64,000 bases of DNA from Xanthobacter sp. NM-59 (GCF_021401125.1 NZ_JACBFQ010000006.1:124001-188000); one strand, 5' to 3'. Positions 17,711 to 28,270 are shown, numbered from the stretch's first letter. Notes: generated by a model not told the origin, from the letters alone. Made by a program: numbers and translations.

Positions 17711-18619
17711 ATGATGACAGATGCGCCGACCATGGACCGTCGCCCGGCGCCCTCGCGCCGCGTCATGGCGACGGGCCTGCTCGCCTTGGTTCTGACCGGG
17801 CTATCATTGCTCGCCTCCCCCGCGCGAGCTGACGACTTTGCAGCATCGCTGAGCGCCATCGAAAAGCGCGCCGGTGGACGGCTGGGCGTGATGATCCTTG
17901 AGCCGGGCGGCAACCGCAGCTGGGCCTACCGCGCCGACGAGCGCTTCGCCATGAACAGCACCTTCAAGGCCTTCGCCTGCGCGGCCCTGCTGGCACGCGT
18001 CGATACCGGTGCGGAAAAGCTGGAGACGCAGATCCCCATCACCTCCGCCGACCTGGTACCCCACGCGCCGGTGACACAGCAGCATGTGGGCGCGAGCATG
18101 AGCCTCGATGCCCTTTGCGCGGCGGCGACAAGGCTGAGCGATAACACCGCCGCGAACCTCATTTTGGCGCGGATCGGCGGGCCAAAGGGGCTCACCGCCT
18201 TCATGCGCACCCTCGGCGATAAGACCACGCGGCTCGACCGCCTGGAGCCGGCCCTCAACGAAGCGGCGCCCGGCGACCCGCGGGACACAACCACCCCGGC
18301 CGCCGCCGCGCGGAGCCTTGAAACCCTGGTGCTGGGTGACGCTCTTTCCGCTGGCTCGCGCCGCCGGCTCACCGATTGGCTGGAGGCGGACGCCGTGGCC
18401 GACGGGCTGCTGAGAGCCGCGCTGCCCGCTGGCTGGCGCATCGCGGATCGCACGGGCGCCGGGGGCCACGGTTCGCGGGGCATCATCGCGGTCATCTGGC
18501 CGCCCGGCCGCGCCCCGGTGGTCGCCGCCATCTATCTCGGCGAAACCTCCCTCTCCCTGGCGGAACGGGATGCCGTCATCGCCCAGGTCGGGCGGGCGTT
18601 GGTGACGGCCCTACAGTAG
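17711..18619 (+). CDS. class A beta-lactamase
   Basis: 302 residues (MTDAP at 17714 is an alternative start). The N-terminus is a signal peptide with a twin-arginine-like SRRVMATGLLALVL core and AxA cleavage before DDFAAS. Catalytic motifs in order: S70-x-x-K as NSTFKAF, S130DN as RLSDNT, the omega-loop E166xxLN as LEPALN, and the substrate-site triad written RTG (DRTGAGG) where most class A enzymes have KTG. R in place of K234 is a trait of carbenicillinase-type enzymes. It should hydrolyse penicillins in the periplasm. No AmpR/BlaI-type regulator is adjacent, so expression may be constitutive. Confidence 0.9.
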   Translation: MMTDAPTMDRRPAPSRRVMATGLLALVLTGLSLLASPARADDFAASLSAIEKRAGGRLGVMILEPGGNRSWAYRADERFAMNSTFKAFACAALLARVDTGAEKLETQIPITSADLVPHAPVTQQHVGASMSLDALCAAATRLSDNTAANLILARIGGPKGLTAFMRTLGDKTTRLDRLEPALNEAAPGDPRDTTTPAAAARSLETLVLGDALSAGSRRRLTDWLEADAVADGLLRAALPAGWRIADRTGAGGHGSRGIIAVIWPPGRAPVVAAIYLGETSLSLAERDAVIAQVGRALVTALQ

Positions 18620-18626
18620 GGGGAGC

Positions 18627-19247
18627 TCAGGGCTTCCGCTTGCGGAACACCAGGGAGAGATTATTGGCGGGCATCGCCACCATCTCGGCGAGGTCGAGGC
18701 CCTGCGCGGCGGCGCACGCCTCCACATCCTCCAGCATCCTCAGGCCCCAGCGCGGATCGCGGCGGCGCAGGTCGCGATCGAACGCCGCGTTGCTCTCCAC
18801 CGTGGGCACCCCGGCCCGGTGGAATGCGCCATAGATATAAAGCGGCCCGCCCGACGGCAGATGGCGCCCGGCGCCGCGCATCAGCCCCTCGGTCGCCGCC
18901 CAAGGGCTGATGTGGAGCATGTTGATGCACACCATGGCGTCCACCGGTCCCACGGGCCATTCATCCGCGCTGGCATCCAGCGCCAGGGGGGCGCCCACGT
19001 TGGAAAGACCTTCCGCGGTAACCCAGGCGGCAATGGAGGCGCGCGCCTCGGGCGTGGGGTCGGAGGGCTGCCAGACCACATCCGGCCGCTTGCGCGCCAT
19101 GAAAATCGCGTGCTCCCCCGAGCCGCTGGCGACCTCCAGCACCCGGGCCGATGGCGCCAGCAGCGGATCCAGCACCGCGAAGATGGGCTCGCGGTTGCGC
19201 GCCACCGAGGGCGCGGACAAGCGCGCCTGAGCATCGAAACCGGACAC
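18627..19247 (-). CDS. DUF938 SAM-dependent methyltransferase-like protein
   Basis: 206 residues. Motif I of the methyltransferase fold is VLEVASGSGEHAIFMA, followed by QPSDPTPEARASI and VDAMVCINMLHISPW, the hallmarks of DUF938. ARNREPI near the N-terminus is also typical. Function and substrate of the family are unknown to me. The start was set at GTG 19247 because GGGGAGGG lies just ahead; the longer upstream frame reads poorly. It converges with the beta-lactamase gene, the two stops being 7 bp apart. Confidence 0.8.
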   Translation of the reverse strand: MSGFDAQARLSAPSVARNREPIFAVLDPLLAPSARVLEVASGSGEHAIFMARKRPDVVWQPSDPTPEARASIAAWVTAEGLSNVGAPLALDASADEWPVGPVDAMVCINMLHISPWAATEGLMRGAGRHLPSGGPLYIYGAFHRAGVPTVESNAAFDRDLRRRDPRWGLRMLEDVEACAAAQGLDLAEMVAMPANNLSLVFRKRKP

Positions 19248-19403
19248 CAACACCCTCCCCTCGCCGCAAGCGCGGCCGCCCACCCGGCGACAAGCGCGGG
19301 CACCATGTTGCCTGAGCTGCCCCGCCGCCTCAACCGGCCGGCAACGGACAGTAAGAAAGGGTGAACACGCAGGGTGGGCCTGAACCTTCAACCCCGACGC
19401 CCG

Positions 19404-20354
19404 ATGCGGTACCTTATGCCCATGCCTCTGTCCGTCCCGAAACGCCTTGCAAGGCGCGCGCGTGCGACCGCCAGCGGCCGAAACGGCAGCCTCGCGCACA
19501 CCGGCTCAAGGGTGTCGGCCAGCGCGCGGATGTGCCGCCTCGGCGCCCTGTTCGGTGCTGTGCTGACCTCGGGATTATCCCCCGCGGCGAATGCCCATGC
19601 CGCATCACCAAAGGCCACCACCTGCGCCCTCGCCCCGCGCCCCGCCGCCGGGGACACGGCCCACGTCACCGGCCTGGGCGCGGATGGCAGCCTCACCCTC
19701 GACGACGGACGGCATTTCGCACCCGACCGGATCGCATTGCCCACACGCCTGGAACCCTCCCGCAAGGTGATCGAGGCGGCCGGCGGCGCCGTCACGGCGA
19801 CCCTGGGAGGGAGGACCATCACATTCTCGCGTGCGCAAACCGATCGCCATGGGCGCCTGGCGGGCGAGGCCGTGATGACCGACGGGCCGGACGCGGGCTC
19901 GGACATCGCCACGATTCTCGTGGCGGCGGGTGCCGCCTTCACCGATGCCCAGGGGCCCTGCGCCGCCGCGCTGCTTTCGGCCGAGGCCCAGGCCCGCGAG
20001 GCCCGGCGGGGCCTGTGGGCCGCGCCCGGCGCCATTGCTTCCGCAACGGACGAAGCGGAAATGTCGCGCCGCCTGGGCCTTTATACCGTTACGGAAGGTC
20101 GAATTTTGTCTGTTGGCGTCCGCCGCGAGCGTACCTATCTGAATTTCGGTGAAAGCTGGCGGCGAGATTTCACACTTATGGTGCCGACCAGGGATTTCGC
20201 CATAATCTTGGGGCAAGGCCAAGATCCCGTTATACTGCGCGGTGCACGGATACGTGCGCGCGGCGTGGTGCGGGAACAGGGCGGCCCGGCGATCATGATC
20301 CGGTCGCAAGCCGACATCGAGCGGCTGAGCGACCGAACGGGAAGCGAGGATTGA
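19404..20354 (+). CDS. SNase-like (thermonuclease family) exported protein
   Basis: About 316 residues if started at ATG 19404; GTG 19374 and ATG 19530 are alternatives, and the last would place the signal peptide (LGALFGAVLTSGLSPAANAHA) at the terminus. The middle resembles a degenerate staphylococcal-nuclease domain (DDGRHFAPDRIALP ... AEAQAREARRGLWA), followed by an OB-like C-terminal domain (GRILSVGVRRERTYLNFG ... ILRGARIRARGVV). The catalytic Arg/Glu set is not obvious, so nuclease activity is doubtful. Its stop overlaps the TTG start of the next gene, so the two are probably cotranslated. Confidence 0.6.
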   Translation: MRYLMPMPLSVPKRLARRARATASGRNGSLAHTGSRVSASARMCRLGALFGAVLTSGLSPAANAHAASPKATTCALAPRPAAGDTAHVTGLGADGSLTLDDGRHFAPDRIALPTRLEPSRKVIEAAGGAVTATLGGRTITFSRAQTDRHGRLAGEAVMTDGPDAGSDIATILVAAGAAFTDAQGPCAAALLSAEAQAREARRGLWAAPGAIASATDEAEMSRRLGLYTVTEGRILSVGVRRERTYLNFGESWRRDFTLMVPTRDFAIILGQGQDPVILRGARIRARGVVREQGGPAIMIRSQADIERLSDRTGSED

Positions 20355-21868
20355 AGTTGAGCGAAAAGGCCCGAAACGCGAGCATGCTCCGGCGGGATGC
20401 GCCGCGGCGTTGGCCGCGAACGGCTCTTTTTGCCCTCGCCTTGCCCCTGGCGCTGATGCTGGCCGACTGTTCGTCCGCGGATCTCGACCAGGCGAGCCTG
20501 CCGCTCTCCAGCGCCTCTTCCGCGTCCGAATATGCCGACATGACGCCGGCCCAGCGGCGGGAGCATGAGCGGCTGGTGGCGAGCTATGGCGGGGCCTACA
20601 ACGATCCCGAGCTGAAGGCGCTCATCCAGCAGGTGGTCGAGCGCCTGGTGGCCGCGTCCGAGCGGCCCGACCTGAAGTACCGCGTGACGGTGCTGAACTC
20701 GCCCGCCATCAACGCCTTCGCGCTGCCCGACGGATCGCTCTACGTCACCCGCGGGCTGCTGGCGCTGGCCAACGACACCTCCGAGATGTCCTCGGTGCTC
20801 TCCCATGAGATGGCGCACGTCATCGCCCGCCATGCCAATATCCGCGAGGATCAGGTGAAGCAGGCGGTGCTGGTGAGCCGCGTCATCTCCGACGTGGTGA
20901 ACGACCCGGACCTGGGCGCCCTCGCCATGCAGAAGAGCCAGCGCACGCTGGCCTCGTTCTCCCGCGGGCAGGAGCTGGAGGCGGACGCCATCGGCGTGGG
21001 CATCGCCTCCCGCGCGGGGTTCGACCCCTATGGCGCCTCGCGCTTCCTCACCGACATGGGCCGCTCCTCCGAGATGAAGTCCACCGGCCTCGGCGGCTCC
21101 AGCACCACGCCGGACATGGACTTCCTTTCCTCCCATCCGGCAACGCCCGAGCGCATCTCCATCGCCATCGCCAATGCCCGCCAATATGCCGCCCCGGGCA
21201 ATGGCGAGCGCGACCGCACCGCCTACCTCTCGGCCATCGACGGCATGGTCTATGGCGACGACCCCAAGGAAGGCTTCGTGCGCGGGCGCAAGTTCTTCCA
21301 CCCCAAGCTGGGCTTCACCTTCACCGCGCCCGAGGGCTTCTCGCTGGAGAACACCTCCCAGGCCGTGCTGGGCGCTACCGGCTCCGGCCGCGAGGCGCTG
21401 CGGCTCGACGCGGTGCGGGTGAGCCCCGACCAGTCGCTGGCTCAGTATCTCTCCTCCGGCTGGATCGACGGGGTGGAGATCAACACGGTGGAAACCCTCA
21501 CCGTCAACGGCTTTACCGCCGCCACCGCCATCGCGCGGGGCGACCAGTGGTCGTTCCGCATGTTCGCCATCCGCTTCGGATCGGATGTCTACCGCCTCAT
21601 CTTCGCCGCCCGTGATTTGACGCCGGAGCTGGACCAGCGCTTCCGCGCCGCCGCCAGCACCTTCCGTCGCGTCTCATCCGGCGAGGCCGAATCGGTGAAG
21701 CCGCTGCGGGTGCGCGTGGTCACCGTCGGCTTCGGCGACACGGCCGACAAGCTCGCGGCCCGCATGCAGGTGCCCGACCAGCACATGGAACGCTTCCTGG
21801 TGCTGAACGGTCTGGATGCCGGCGCCAAGCTGAAGTATGGCGACAAGGTCAAGATCATCTCCGAATGA
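20351..21868 (+). CDS. M48 family zinc metalloprotease lipoprotein with C-terminal LysM-like domain
   Basis: 505 residues. A signal sequence ends in a lipobox-like LMLADC (about residue 40). The M48 catalytic motif is LSHEMAHVIARH with a downstream glutamate in ELEADAIGVGIA, the BepA/YfgC and LoiP-type arrangement. The C-terminus (VVTVGFGDTADKLAARMQV ... YGDKVKII) resembles a LysM peptidoglycan-binding fold. A periplasmic role in outer-membrane protein quality control or cell-wall maintenance is likely from family knowledge. The start is a TTG overlapping the previous gene's TGA. Confidence 0.82.
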   Translation: MKLSEKARNASMLRRDAPRRWPRTALFALALPLALMLADCSSADLDQASLPLSSASSASEYADMTPAQRREHERLVASYGGAYNDPELKALIQQVVERLVAASERPDLKYRVTVLNSPAINAFALPDGSLYVTRGLLALANDTSEMSSVLSHEMAHVIARHANIREDQVKQAVLVSRVISDVVNDPDLGALAMQKSQRTLASFSRGQELEADAIGVGIASRAGFDPYGASRFLTDMGRSSEMKSTGLGGSSTTPDMDFLSSHPATPERISIAIANARQYAAPGNGERDRTAYLSAIDGMVYGDDPKEGFVRGRKFFHPKLGFTFTAPEGFSLENTSQAVLGATGSGREALRLDAVRVSPDQSLAQYLSSGWIDGVEINTVETLTVNGFTAATAIARGDQWSFRMFAIRFGSDVYRLIFAARDLTPELDQRFRAAASTFRRVSSGEAESVKPLRVRVVTVGFGDTADKLAARMQVPDQHMERFLVLNGLDAGAKLKYGDKVKIISE

Positions 21869-21952
21869 CCGGCACGTCCCCGTGCCTTCGCCAGCCGGAA
21901 AACTCGTGAGCCACCTTGCGATCCACGACGCGGCGTGGATAATGCGCGCCAC

Positions 21953-22028
21953 GGCCTGGGGTGCCGCGCGCCAACGCGGCTGAGATCATACCCATCGAAC
22001 CTGTCTGGATCATGCCAGCGTAGGGAGG
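21953..22028 (+). ncRNA. TPP (thiamine pyrophosphate) riboswitch
   Basis: The THI-box is clear: GGGGTGCC at 21959, GCTGAGATCATACCC in the middle (about 21979-21993), GAACCTGT, and the closing GATCATGCCAGCGTAGGGA. The 3' end of the aptamer contains GGGAGG (22023-22028), which is the ribosome-binding site of thiO (ATG 22034). TPP binding should therefore block translation directly. No separate terminator hairpin fits in the five bases left. Confidence 0.92.
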
Positions 22029-22033
22029 TGCCG

Positions 22034-23221
22034 ATGAGCGAGAGCTCGTCGCCTGTTTCGTCATCATCCGTCTCGCGCCCGCTCAAGGCGCAAGCGCGCG
22101 TCGCCATCGTCGGTGGCGGCGTCATGGGCCTGTCGCTGGGCTGGCGGCTTGCGCAGGCCGGCTGCTCGGTCGACATTTATGAGGCCGGAACCGCCGGGCA
22201 CGGCGCCAGCCATGCCGCCGCCGGCATGCTTGCCGCCTGCGCGGAGGCCGAGCCCGGCGAGGATGCCCTGCTCGCCCTCAACCGCGCCAGCCAGGCCCTT
22301 TGGCCCGCGTTCGCTACCGAGCTGGAAGCAGAGGCCGGCATCAGCGTGGACCTGCGCACCGAAGGCACGCTCACCATCGGCCTCACGGCCGACGATGCCG
22401 CCCGCCTGCGCCACCTGTTCCAGCTGCAGACCTCCCTCGGCCTGCCGGTGGAATGGCTCACCGCCGCCGCCGTGCGCCGCCTGGAGCCGCATCTGGCCGG
22501 CCAGCTTTCCGGCGCCATCCGCAGCGCCGAGGACCATCAGGTGGACAACCGCAAGGTGGTCGCCGCCCTGCTCACCGCCACCGCCCGCGCGGGCGTTCGT
22601 CTGCATGAGAACAGCCCCGTCAGCCGGGTCGCCACCCAGGCTGGCAAGGCACTGGGCGTGGTGGTCCGCGAGGAGCTGAAGCCGGCCGACATCGTCATCC
22701 TGGCCGCCGGGGCCTGGAGCCGGGGCGTGGACATTACCCCCGCCGCGCCGCTGCCCGTGCGCCCGGTGAAGGGGCAGATGCTGGCCCTGCGCATGAACCC
22801 GGCCGCGCCGCTGGTGAACCATGTGATATGGGCGCCCCACTCCTACATCGTGCCACGCCGCGATGGCCGCCTGATTCTGGGCGCCACCACGGAGGAGAAG
22901 GGCTTCGACACCTCCCTGACCGCCGGCGGGCAGCTCGCTTTGCTCACCTATGCCTGGCGTGCCTTGCCGACGCTGGAGGAACTGCCCATCGAGGAACAAT
23001 GGGTGGGCTTCCGCCCCGGCAGCCGTGACGATGCCCCCATCCTCGGCCCCGCCGATGAGGTGGAGGGGCTCATTTATGCCACCGGCCACCATCGCAATGG
23101 CATTCTGCTGCTGGCGGTCACGGCAAAGGTGATTTCCGATTTTCTCCTGGACGGCCGCATGGCCGAGGTTGCCGAGCCCTTCCGCGCGAGCCGCTTCGCG
23201 CCCCGGGCGGCGGCGGAGTGA
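22034..23221 (+). CDS. thiO: glycine oxidase ThiO
   Basis: 395 residues. FAD-dependent glycine oxidase that makes iminoglycine for the thiazole moiety of thiamine. Seen: the N-terminal FAD site VAIVGGGVMGLSLGWRLAQAG, GASHAAAGMLAACAE, a central VKGQMLALR and the C-terminal RPGSRDDAPILGP with YATGHHRNGILLL, typical of ThiO. Start ATG 22034 lies directly behind the TPP aptamer and its embedded ribosome-binding site. First gene of thiO-thiS-thiG-thiE; thiC and thiD are not in the window. Regulated by thiamine pyrophosphate through the riboswitch. Confidence 0.92.
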   Translation: MSESSSPVSSSSVSRPLKAQARVAIVGGGVMGLSLGWRLAQAGCSVDIYEAGTAGHGASHAAAGMLAACAEAEPGEDALLALNRASQALWPAFATELEAEAGISVDLRTEGTLTIGLTADDAARLRHLFQLQTSLGLPVEWLTAAAVRRLEPHLAGQLSGAIRSAEDHQVDNRKVVAALLTATARAGVRLHENSPVSRVATQAGKALGVVVREELKPADIVILAAGAWSRGVDITPAAPLPVRPVKGQMLALRMNPAAPLVNHVIWAPHSYIVPRRDGRLILGATTEEKGFDTSLTAGGQLALLTYAWRALPTLEELPIEEQWVGFRPGSRDDAPILGPADEVEGLIYATGHHRNGILLLAVTAKVISDFLLDGRMAEVAEPFRASRFAPRAAAE

Positions 23222-23226
23222 GCCCT

Positions 23227-24253
<1,027 letters not shown>

Positions 24254-24257
24254 CGCC

Positions 24258-24881
24258 ATGCTTCCCGCCCCGCCCGTCCTCCTCATCACCGACCGCCGGC
24301 AGGTGCAGGGCGATGTGGTGGAGGTGGTGGGGGCCGCCTGCGCCGGCGGCTGCCGCTGGGTGAGCCTGCGGGAAAAAGACCTGCCGCCGGAAGACCAACT
24401 CGCTCTTTTCGCCCGGCTGCGGACGGCCACCAGCCCCTTCGGCGCCGTGCTGATGCTCCACGGCACGCCGGAGCTGGCCTGGGCGGCCCGCGCCGATGGC
24501 GTGCACCTGCCCGATGGCGCGGATCCGCGATGGGCACGCACGGTGCTGGGCGGCTCCGCCCTCGTGGGCCTTTCCACCCACCGGCCGGCCGATCCGGCGG
24601 CGGCGCCTGCCGTGACGGATTATATCACCGCGAGCCCCATTTTCTCGACGCCCTCCAAGCCCGGCTACGGCCCGGCGCTGGGCACTGCGGGCCTGCGTGC
24701 CTTTGTCGAGCAATCGGCGGTGCCGGTGATTGCCCTCGGCGGCATTGAAGTCGGCAATGCCAAAAGCTGTCGCGAGGCGGGAGCGGGCGGGCTCGCCGTC
24801 ATGGGTGGCGTGATGCGCGCGACAGACCCGCGGGCCGAGATAGCCGCCCTGATCGACGCCTTCGCACGCCACGGCGCTTAA
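24258..24881 (+). CDS. thiE: thiamine-phosphate synthase ThiE
   Basis: 207 residues. Couples the pyrimidine pyrophosphate and thiazole phosphate into thiamine phosphate. TIM-barrel with LLITDRR at the start, CRWVSLREKDLP, a GVHLPDGA block, ITASPIFSTPSKPGYGPALG, and the phosphate-binding IALGGIE. Starts 4 bp after the thiG stop, last gene of the operon. It is slightly short at the N-terminus compared with E. coli ThiE, but all signature blocks are present. Confidence 0.9.
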   Translation: MLPAPPVLLITDRRQVQGDVVEVVGAACAGGCRWVSLREKDLPPEDQLALFARLRTATSPFGAVLMLHGTPELAWAARADGVHLPDGADPRWARTVLGGSALVGLSTHRPADPAAAPAVTDYITASPIFSTPSKPGYGPALGTAGLRAFVEQSAVPVIALGGIEVGNAKSCREAGAGGLAVMGGVMRATDPRAEIAALIDAFARHGA

Positions 24882-25061
24882 GACCCAACAGCCCCTCACG
24901 AAATTGGGAGAGACGCAAGGCATCTTGCAGGCGCGCGGGACATCGTACCGCAACGCTGCGCGTGGTAGCGTGGCCCTGGAGCCCATGGGCCGCCGAAGGG
25001 TCAGCCCCGGGTCCCGCTGAACGCGGGCCAATCCGCGCTCCGACACCCAACGGGGGGATCA

Positions 25062-25808
25062 ATGCTCAATCGCCGCACCTTGCTCGCCGCCTTCGCCCTT
25101 TGCCCCACCTGCGCCAGCCTGGCGCGTGCGGACAGCGTCCATTGGAGTTATGAGGGTTCCGGGGCGCCGGAGCATTGGGGCTCTCTGGAGAAGGGCTTCC
25201 AGGCCTGCTCCATTGGCACCCAGCAATCGCCGGTCAACCTCAAAGGCAGCGTCCGGGCAGAAACCGCCGGGCCGAAGCTTGCGTGGAAAAGTGCGCCCTT
25301 CAAGGTGGTCAATAACGGCCACACCATCCAGCTGGATGCCACCGGCGACGCCGGCACCGCCGAGATGAACGGCAAGACCTACAGCCTGCGCCAGTTCCAT
25401 TTCCATACGCCCAGCGAACACGCCTTGGACGGCAAGCGCACCGCCATGGAGGCCCATTTCGTTCATGCGGCCGAGGATGGCGGCCTGCTGGTGGTGGGTG
25501 TGTTCATGGTTCCCGGCGGGAAAAATGACGCTTTCTCCGCCGTGATGGCCGCCGCGCCGAAAAAGCAGGGCTTTGCTCCCCTGCCCTCGCCCATGGACCC
25601 CACCGCCTTCCTGCCGGATGCTCGGGGCCTCTACCGCTACGAAGGCTCCCTGACCACGCCGCCCTGCTCGGAGGTGGTGGACTGGAACGTCTATGCCGCC
25701 CCCATCAGCGTGGCTGAAGGGGATATCGAAGCCTTCCGCTCCATCTTCCCCATGAACTCGCGCCCGCTCCAGGCCATCAACCGCCGCTTCCTGCTCCAGC
25801 TCAATTGA
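25062..25808 (+). CDS. alpha-class carbonic anhydrase, periplasmic
   Basis: 248 residues. A signal peptide (RRTLLAAFALCPTCASLARA) directs it to the periplasm. The domain begins HWSYEGSGAPEHWGSL and QQSPVNL; zinc ligands are the histidines in QFHFHTPSEH (two) and MEAHFVH (one). LYRYEGSLTTPPCSEVVDW carries the substrate-site TTPPC motif. It interconverts CO2 and bicarbonate, which would suit an organism relying on carboxylation reactions such as Ccr and a ketone carboxylase, though no operon link exists. Confidence 0.93.
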   Translation: MLNRRTLLAAFALCPTCASLARADSVHWSYEGSGAPEHWGSLEKGFQACSIGTQQSPVNLKGSVRAETAGPKLAWKSAPFKVVNNGHTIQLDATGDAGTAEMNGKTYSLRQFHFHTPSEHALDGKRTAMEAHFVHAAEDGGLLVVGVFMVPGGKNDAFSAVMAAAPKKQGFAPLPSPMDPTAFLPDARGLYRYEGSLTTPPCSEVVDWNVYAAPISVAEGDIEAFRSIFPMNSRPLQAINRRFLLQLN

Positions 25809-26110
25809 GCGTGGGCGGATTTCCGCCGGGCAACTACCGGCGGGCAGCTGACGACACATCTCCTCCGCCTGACCCGGCGGCAGGACGCCGCTGCCTGCAC
25901 CTCCCCCCCCCAGGTAGGGGAGGTGCACGCGCGGGCATCGCTCGGACGGAGAAGGACTGCACATCCGGGAGGTGAGGCGGAGCGGGGGCGGAACCGCCCT
26001 GCCCGCCTTGCTCCTTGGCGTTCCGACTTCCGGCGCGAACACCGCCAGAATCCGGCAAGCATGTGAGTGCCGCCGTTTGGGAGCAGCAACAGTTCCACCG
26101 GGCTCCGCGC
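25809..26110. other. intergenic region with a large inverted repeat
   Basis: No gene is seen. It contains the 11-bp inverted repeat at 25896-25927 listed separately and G/C-rich stretches resembling dispersed intergenic repeats. The rpsA terminator follows. Confidence 0.5.
25896..25927. repeat. inverted repeat, 11-bp arms
   Basis: TGCACCTCCCC at 25896-25906 is the exact reverse complement of GGGGAGGTGCA at 25917-25927, with a C-rich 10-nt loop. It lies between convergent carbonic anhydrase and rpsA genes. It could end transcription from either side or be part of a dispersed intergenic repeat. Confidence 0.65.
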
Positions 26111-26140
26111 AAAAGAAAAGGGCCGGCTCGCGCCGGCCCT
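26111..26140 (-). terminator. rho-independent terminator of rpsA
   Basis: Perfect 9-bp stem AGGGCCGGC/GCCGGCCCT (26119-26127, 26132-26140) with loop TCGC. On the minus strand it is followed by TTTTCTTTT. It sits 26 bp downstream of the rpsA stop. Confidence 0.85.
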
Positions 26141-26165
26141 CTCCATATTACAAACCCTTGGAAGA

Positions 26166-27869
26166 TCAGTCTTCCTTGGCTTCCTCGGCGCGCTGCTTGA
26201 GGGCGGCGCCCAGGATGTCGCCGAGCGAAGCGCCCGAATCCTGCGAACCGTACTGAGCCACGGCCTCCTTCTCCTCGGCGATTTCCATCGCCTTGACGGA
26301 GACCTGCACCTTGCGCGCCTTGCGGTCGAACAGGGTGACGCGGGCATCCAGCTTGTCGCCAACCGAGAAGCGCTCGGGGCGCTGGTCGTTGCGGTCGCGA
26401 GCGAGCTCGGAACGCTTGATGAAGGCCGACAGATCGGTGCCGGTGAGCTTCACCTCGATGCCGCCATCCTTCACGTCGGTGACTTCGCAGGTCACGACAG
26501 CGCCCTTGCGGACATCGCCGGCCTCGGCGAAGGGATCGCCGGCAAGCTGCTTGATGCCGAGCGAGATGCGCTCCTTCTCGACGTCCACGTCGAGCACCAC
26601 GGCCTTGACCATGTCGCCCTTGCGGTACTCGTCGATGACCTGCTCGCCCGGACGGTTCCAGTCGAGGTCGGACAGATGCACCATGCCGTCCACGTCGCCG
26701 TCGAGACCCAGGAACAGACCGAACTCGGTCTTGTTCTTGACCTCGCCTTCGACCACCGCGCCGGGCGCATACTTCTCGGCGAAGGCCTCCCAGGGATTCT
26801 GGAGGGTCTGCTTGAGGCCGAGGGAGATGCGGCGCTTGGCCGAATCGACTTCCAGCACCTGCACTTCCACTTCCTGGGAGGTGGAAACGATCTTGCCGGG
26901 GTGAACGTTCTTCTTGGTCCACGACATTTCGGAGACGTGGATCAGGCCTTCGATGCCCGGCTCCAGTTCCACGAACGCGCCGTAGTCGGTGATGTTGGTG
27001 ACGCGACCCTTGAAGCGGGCGTCCACCGGATACTTGGCCTCGATGCCCTCCCAGGGATCGCCCAGGAGCTGCTTCATGCCGAGCGAGATGCGGTGGGTCT
27101 CGTGATTGATCTTGATGATCTTCACCTTGACCGTCTGGCCGATGGACAGCACCTCGGTCGGGTGGTTCACGCGGCGCCAGGCGATGTCGGTGACATGCAG
27201 CAGGCCGTCAATGCCGCCAAGATCAACGAACGCACCGTAGTCGGTGATGTTCTTGACCACGCCCTCGATGGCCTGACCCTCTTCGAGGTTCTGCACCAGC
27301 TCGTGACGCTGCTCGGCGCGGGTCTCTTCCAGCACGGTGCGGCGGGAGACCACGATGTTGCCGCGACGGCGATCCATCTTGAGGATCTGGAAGGGCTGCT
27401 GATTGTGCATCAGCGGGGCTACGTCGCGAATCGGGCGGATGTCGACCTGGGAGCGCGGCAGGAACGCCACGGCGCCGTCGAGATCCACGGTGAAGCCACC
27501 CTTCACCTGGTTGAAGATCACGCCGAAGACCTTCTCGTTGGCGTTGAACGCCTTCTCGAGCTTGACCCAGCTCTCCTCGCGGCGCGCCTTGTCGCGCGAG
27601 AGGACGGCCTCGCCCATGGCGTTCTCGACGCGCTCGAGATAGACCTCGACCTCGTCGCCAACCTTGAGGGTGTTCTCACGGCCCGGACCGGCGAACTCGC
27701 GCAGGGCCACGCGGCCCTCGGTCTTCAGGCCGATGTCGATGATCGCCAGATCCTTCTCGATGGCGACCACGATGCCCTTGACGACGGCACCTTCGCTGAC
27801 GTCGGCGCGGCCGAAGCTCTCGTCGAGCAGGGCGGCGAAATCTTCACGGGTGGTTTCTACGGCGGACAT
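26166..27869 (-). CDS. rpsA: 30S ribosomal protein S1
   Basis: 567 residues with six S1 (OB-fold) repeats, the usual architecture and length for proteobacterial S1. The repeats are recognisable by recurring [21 protein letters not shown] and [22 protein letters not shown] blocks. It binds mRNA leaders and helps load structured messages on the small subunit. Start ATG 27869 has GGAG seven bases upstream. The usual neighbour cmk is not seen upstream; a ~425 bp gap separates it from ccr. Confidence 0.97.
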   Translation of the reverse strand: MSAVETTREDFAALLDESFGRADVSEGAVVKGIVVAIEKDLAIIDIGLKTEGRVALREFAGPGRENTLKVGDEVEVYLERVENAMGEAVLSRDKARREESWVKLEKAFNANEKVFGVIFNQVKGGFTVDLDGAVAFLPRSQVDIRPIRDVAPLMHNQQPFQILKMDRRRGNIVVSRRTVLEETRAEQRHELVQNLEEGQAIEGVVKNITDYGAFVDLGGIDGLLHVTDIAWRRVNHPTEVLSIGQTVKVKIIKINHETHRISLGMKQLLGDPWEGIEAKYPVDARFKGRVTNITDYGAFVELEPGIEGLIHVSEMSWTKKNVHPGKIVSTSQEVEVQVLEVDSAKRRISLGLKQTLQNPWEAFAEKYAPGAVVEGEVKNKTEFGLFLGLDGDVDGMVHLSDLDWNRPGEQVIDEYRKGDMVKAVVLDVDVEKERISLGIKQLAGDPFAEAGDVRKGAVVTCEVTDVKDGGIEVKLTGTDLSAFIKRSELARDRNDQRPERFSVGDKLDARVTLFDRKARKVQVSVKAMEIAEEKEAVAQYGSQDSGASLGDILGAALKQRAEEAKED

Positions 27870-28230
27870 TCACACTCCAGAAATCTTGCGCCGGCGTCTC
27901 GCGTTGCGAGGCCCGAACCGAACGGGTGTTCCGGCATTCTCCCGCGGGATGAACGCCAAAACGGCCGCCGACGTTCCATCGGCGGGCCGGCGCTGAGGCC
28001 GAACGGCACGGACAATGATGTGATGACGGCCCATCCGGGCCCAGGACCGAAGCGCGCTCAGCGAAAGCCTGGATGGGGAGCCTCCGACGATCAGGGCGCG
28101 TATCCCGCGAACCCTGTCCCACCCTAGTAGCTCCCAGCTTTTCGGGAGCGCAGCCTCGAATTTGGCTCAGATAATCGAAAACCCGCTTCAGCGCAAGGCT
28201 CCGGCGCAAGACTTCGCGCGCAGCCAGCTG
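27870..28230. other. intergenic region upstream of rpsA
   Basis: No gene is seen. It must hold the rpsA promoter and leader, reading toward lower coordinates. The open frames crossing it have no recognisable domain. Confidence 0.5.
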
Positions 28231-28270
28231 AAAAAGAACAAGCCGCCGCGCCCGGGAAGGACGCGGCGGC
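28231..28270 (-). terminator. rho-independent terminator of ccr
   Basis: Stem GCCGCCGCG/CGCGGCGGC (28242-28250, 28262-28270). Reading on the minus strand it is followed by TTGTTCTTTTT. It is 25 bp past the ccr stop. Confidence 0.75.

Noticed and set aside
17142-17714. 190-codon frame between tRNA-Arg and the beta-lactamase gene
   Set aside because: It starts inside the tRNA 3' exon, is low-complexity and has no ribosome-binding site.
26067-28127. Long plus-strand frame of 686 codons across rpsA
   Set aside because: It is the mirror of the rpsA reading frame; the minus strand reads as six clear S1 domains with a good start and terminator.
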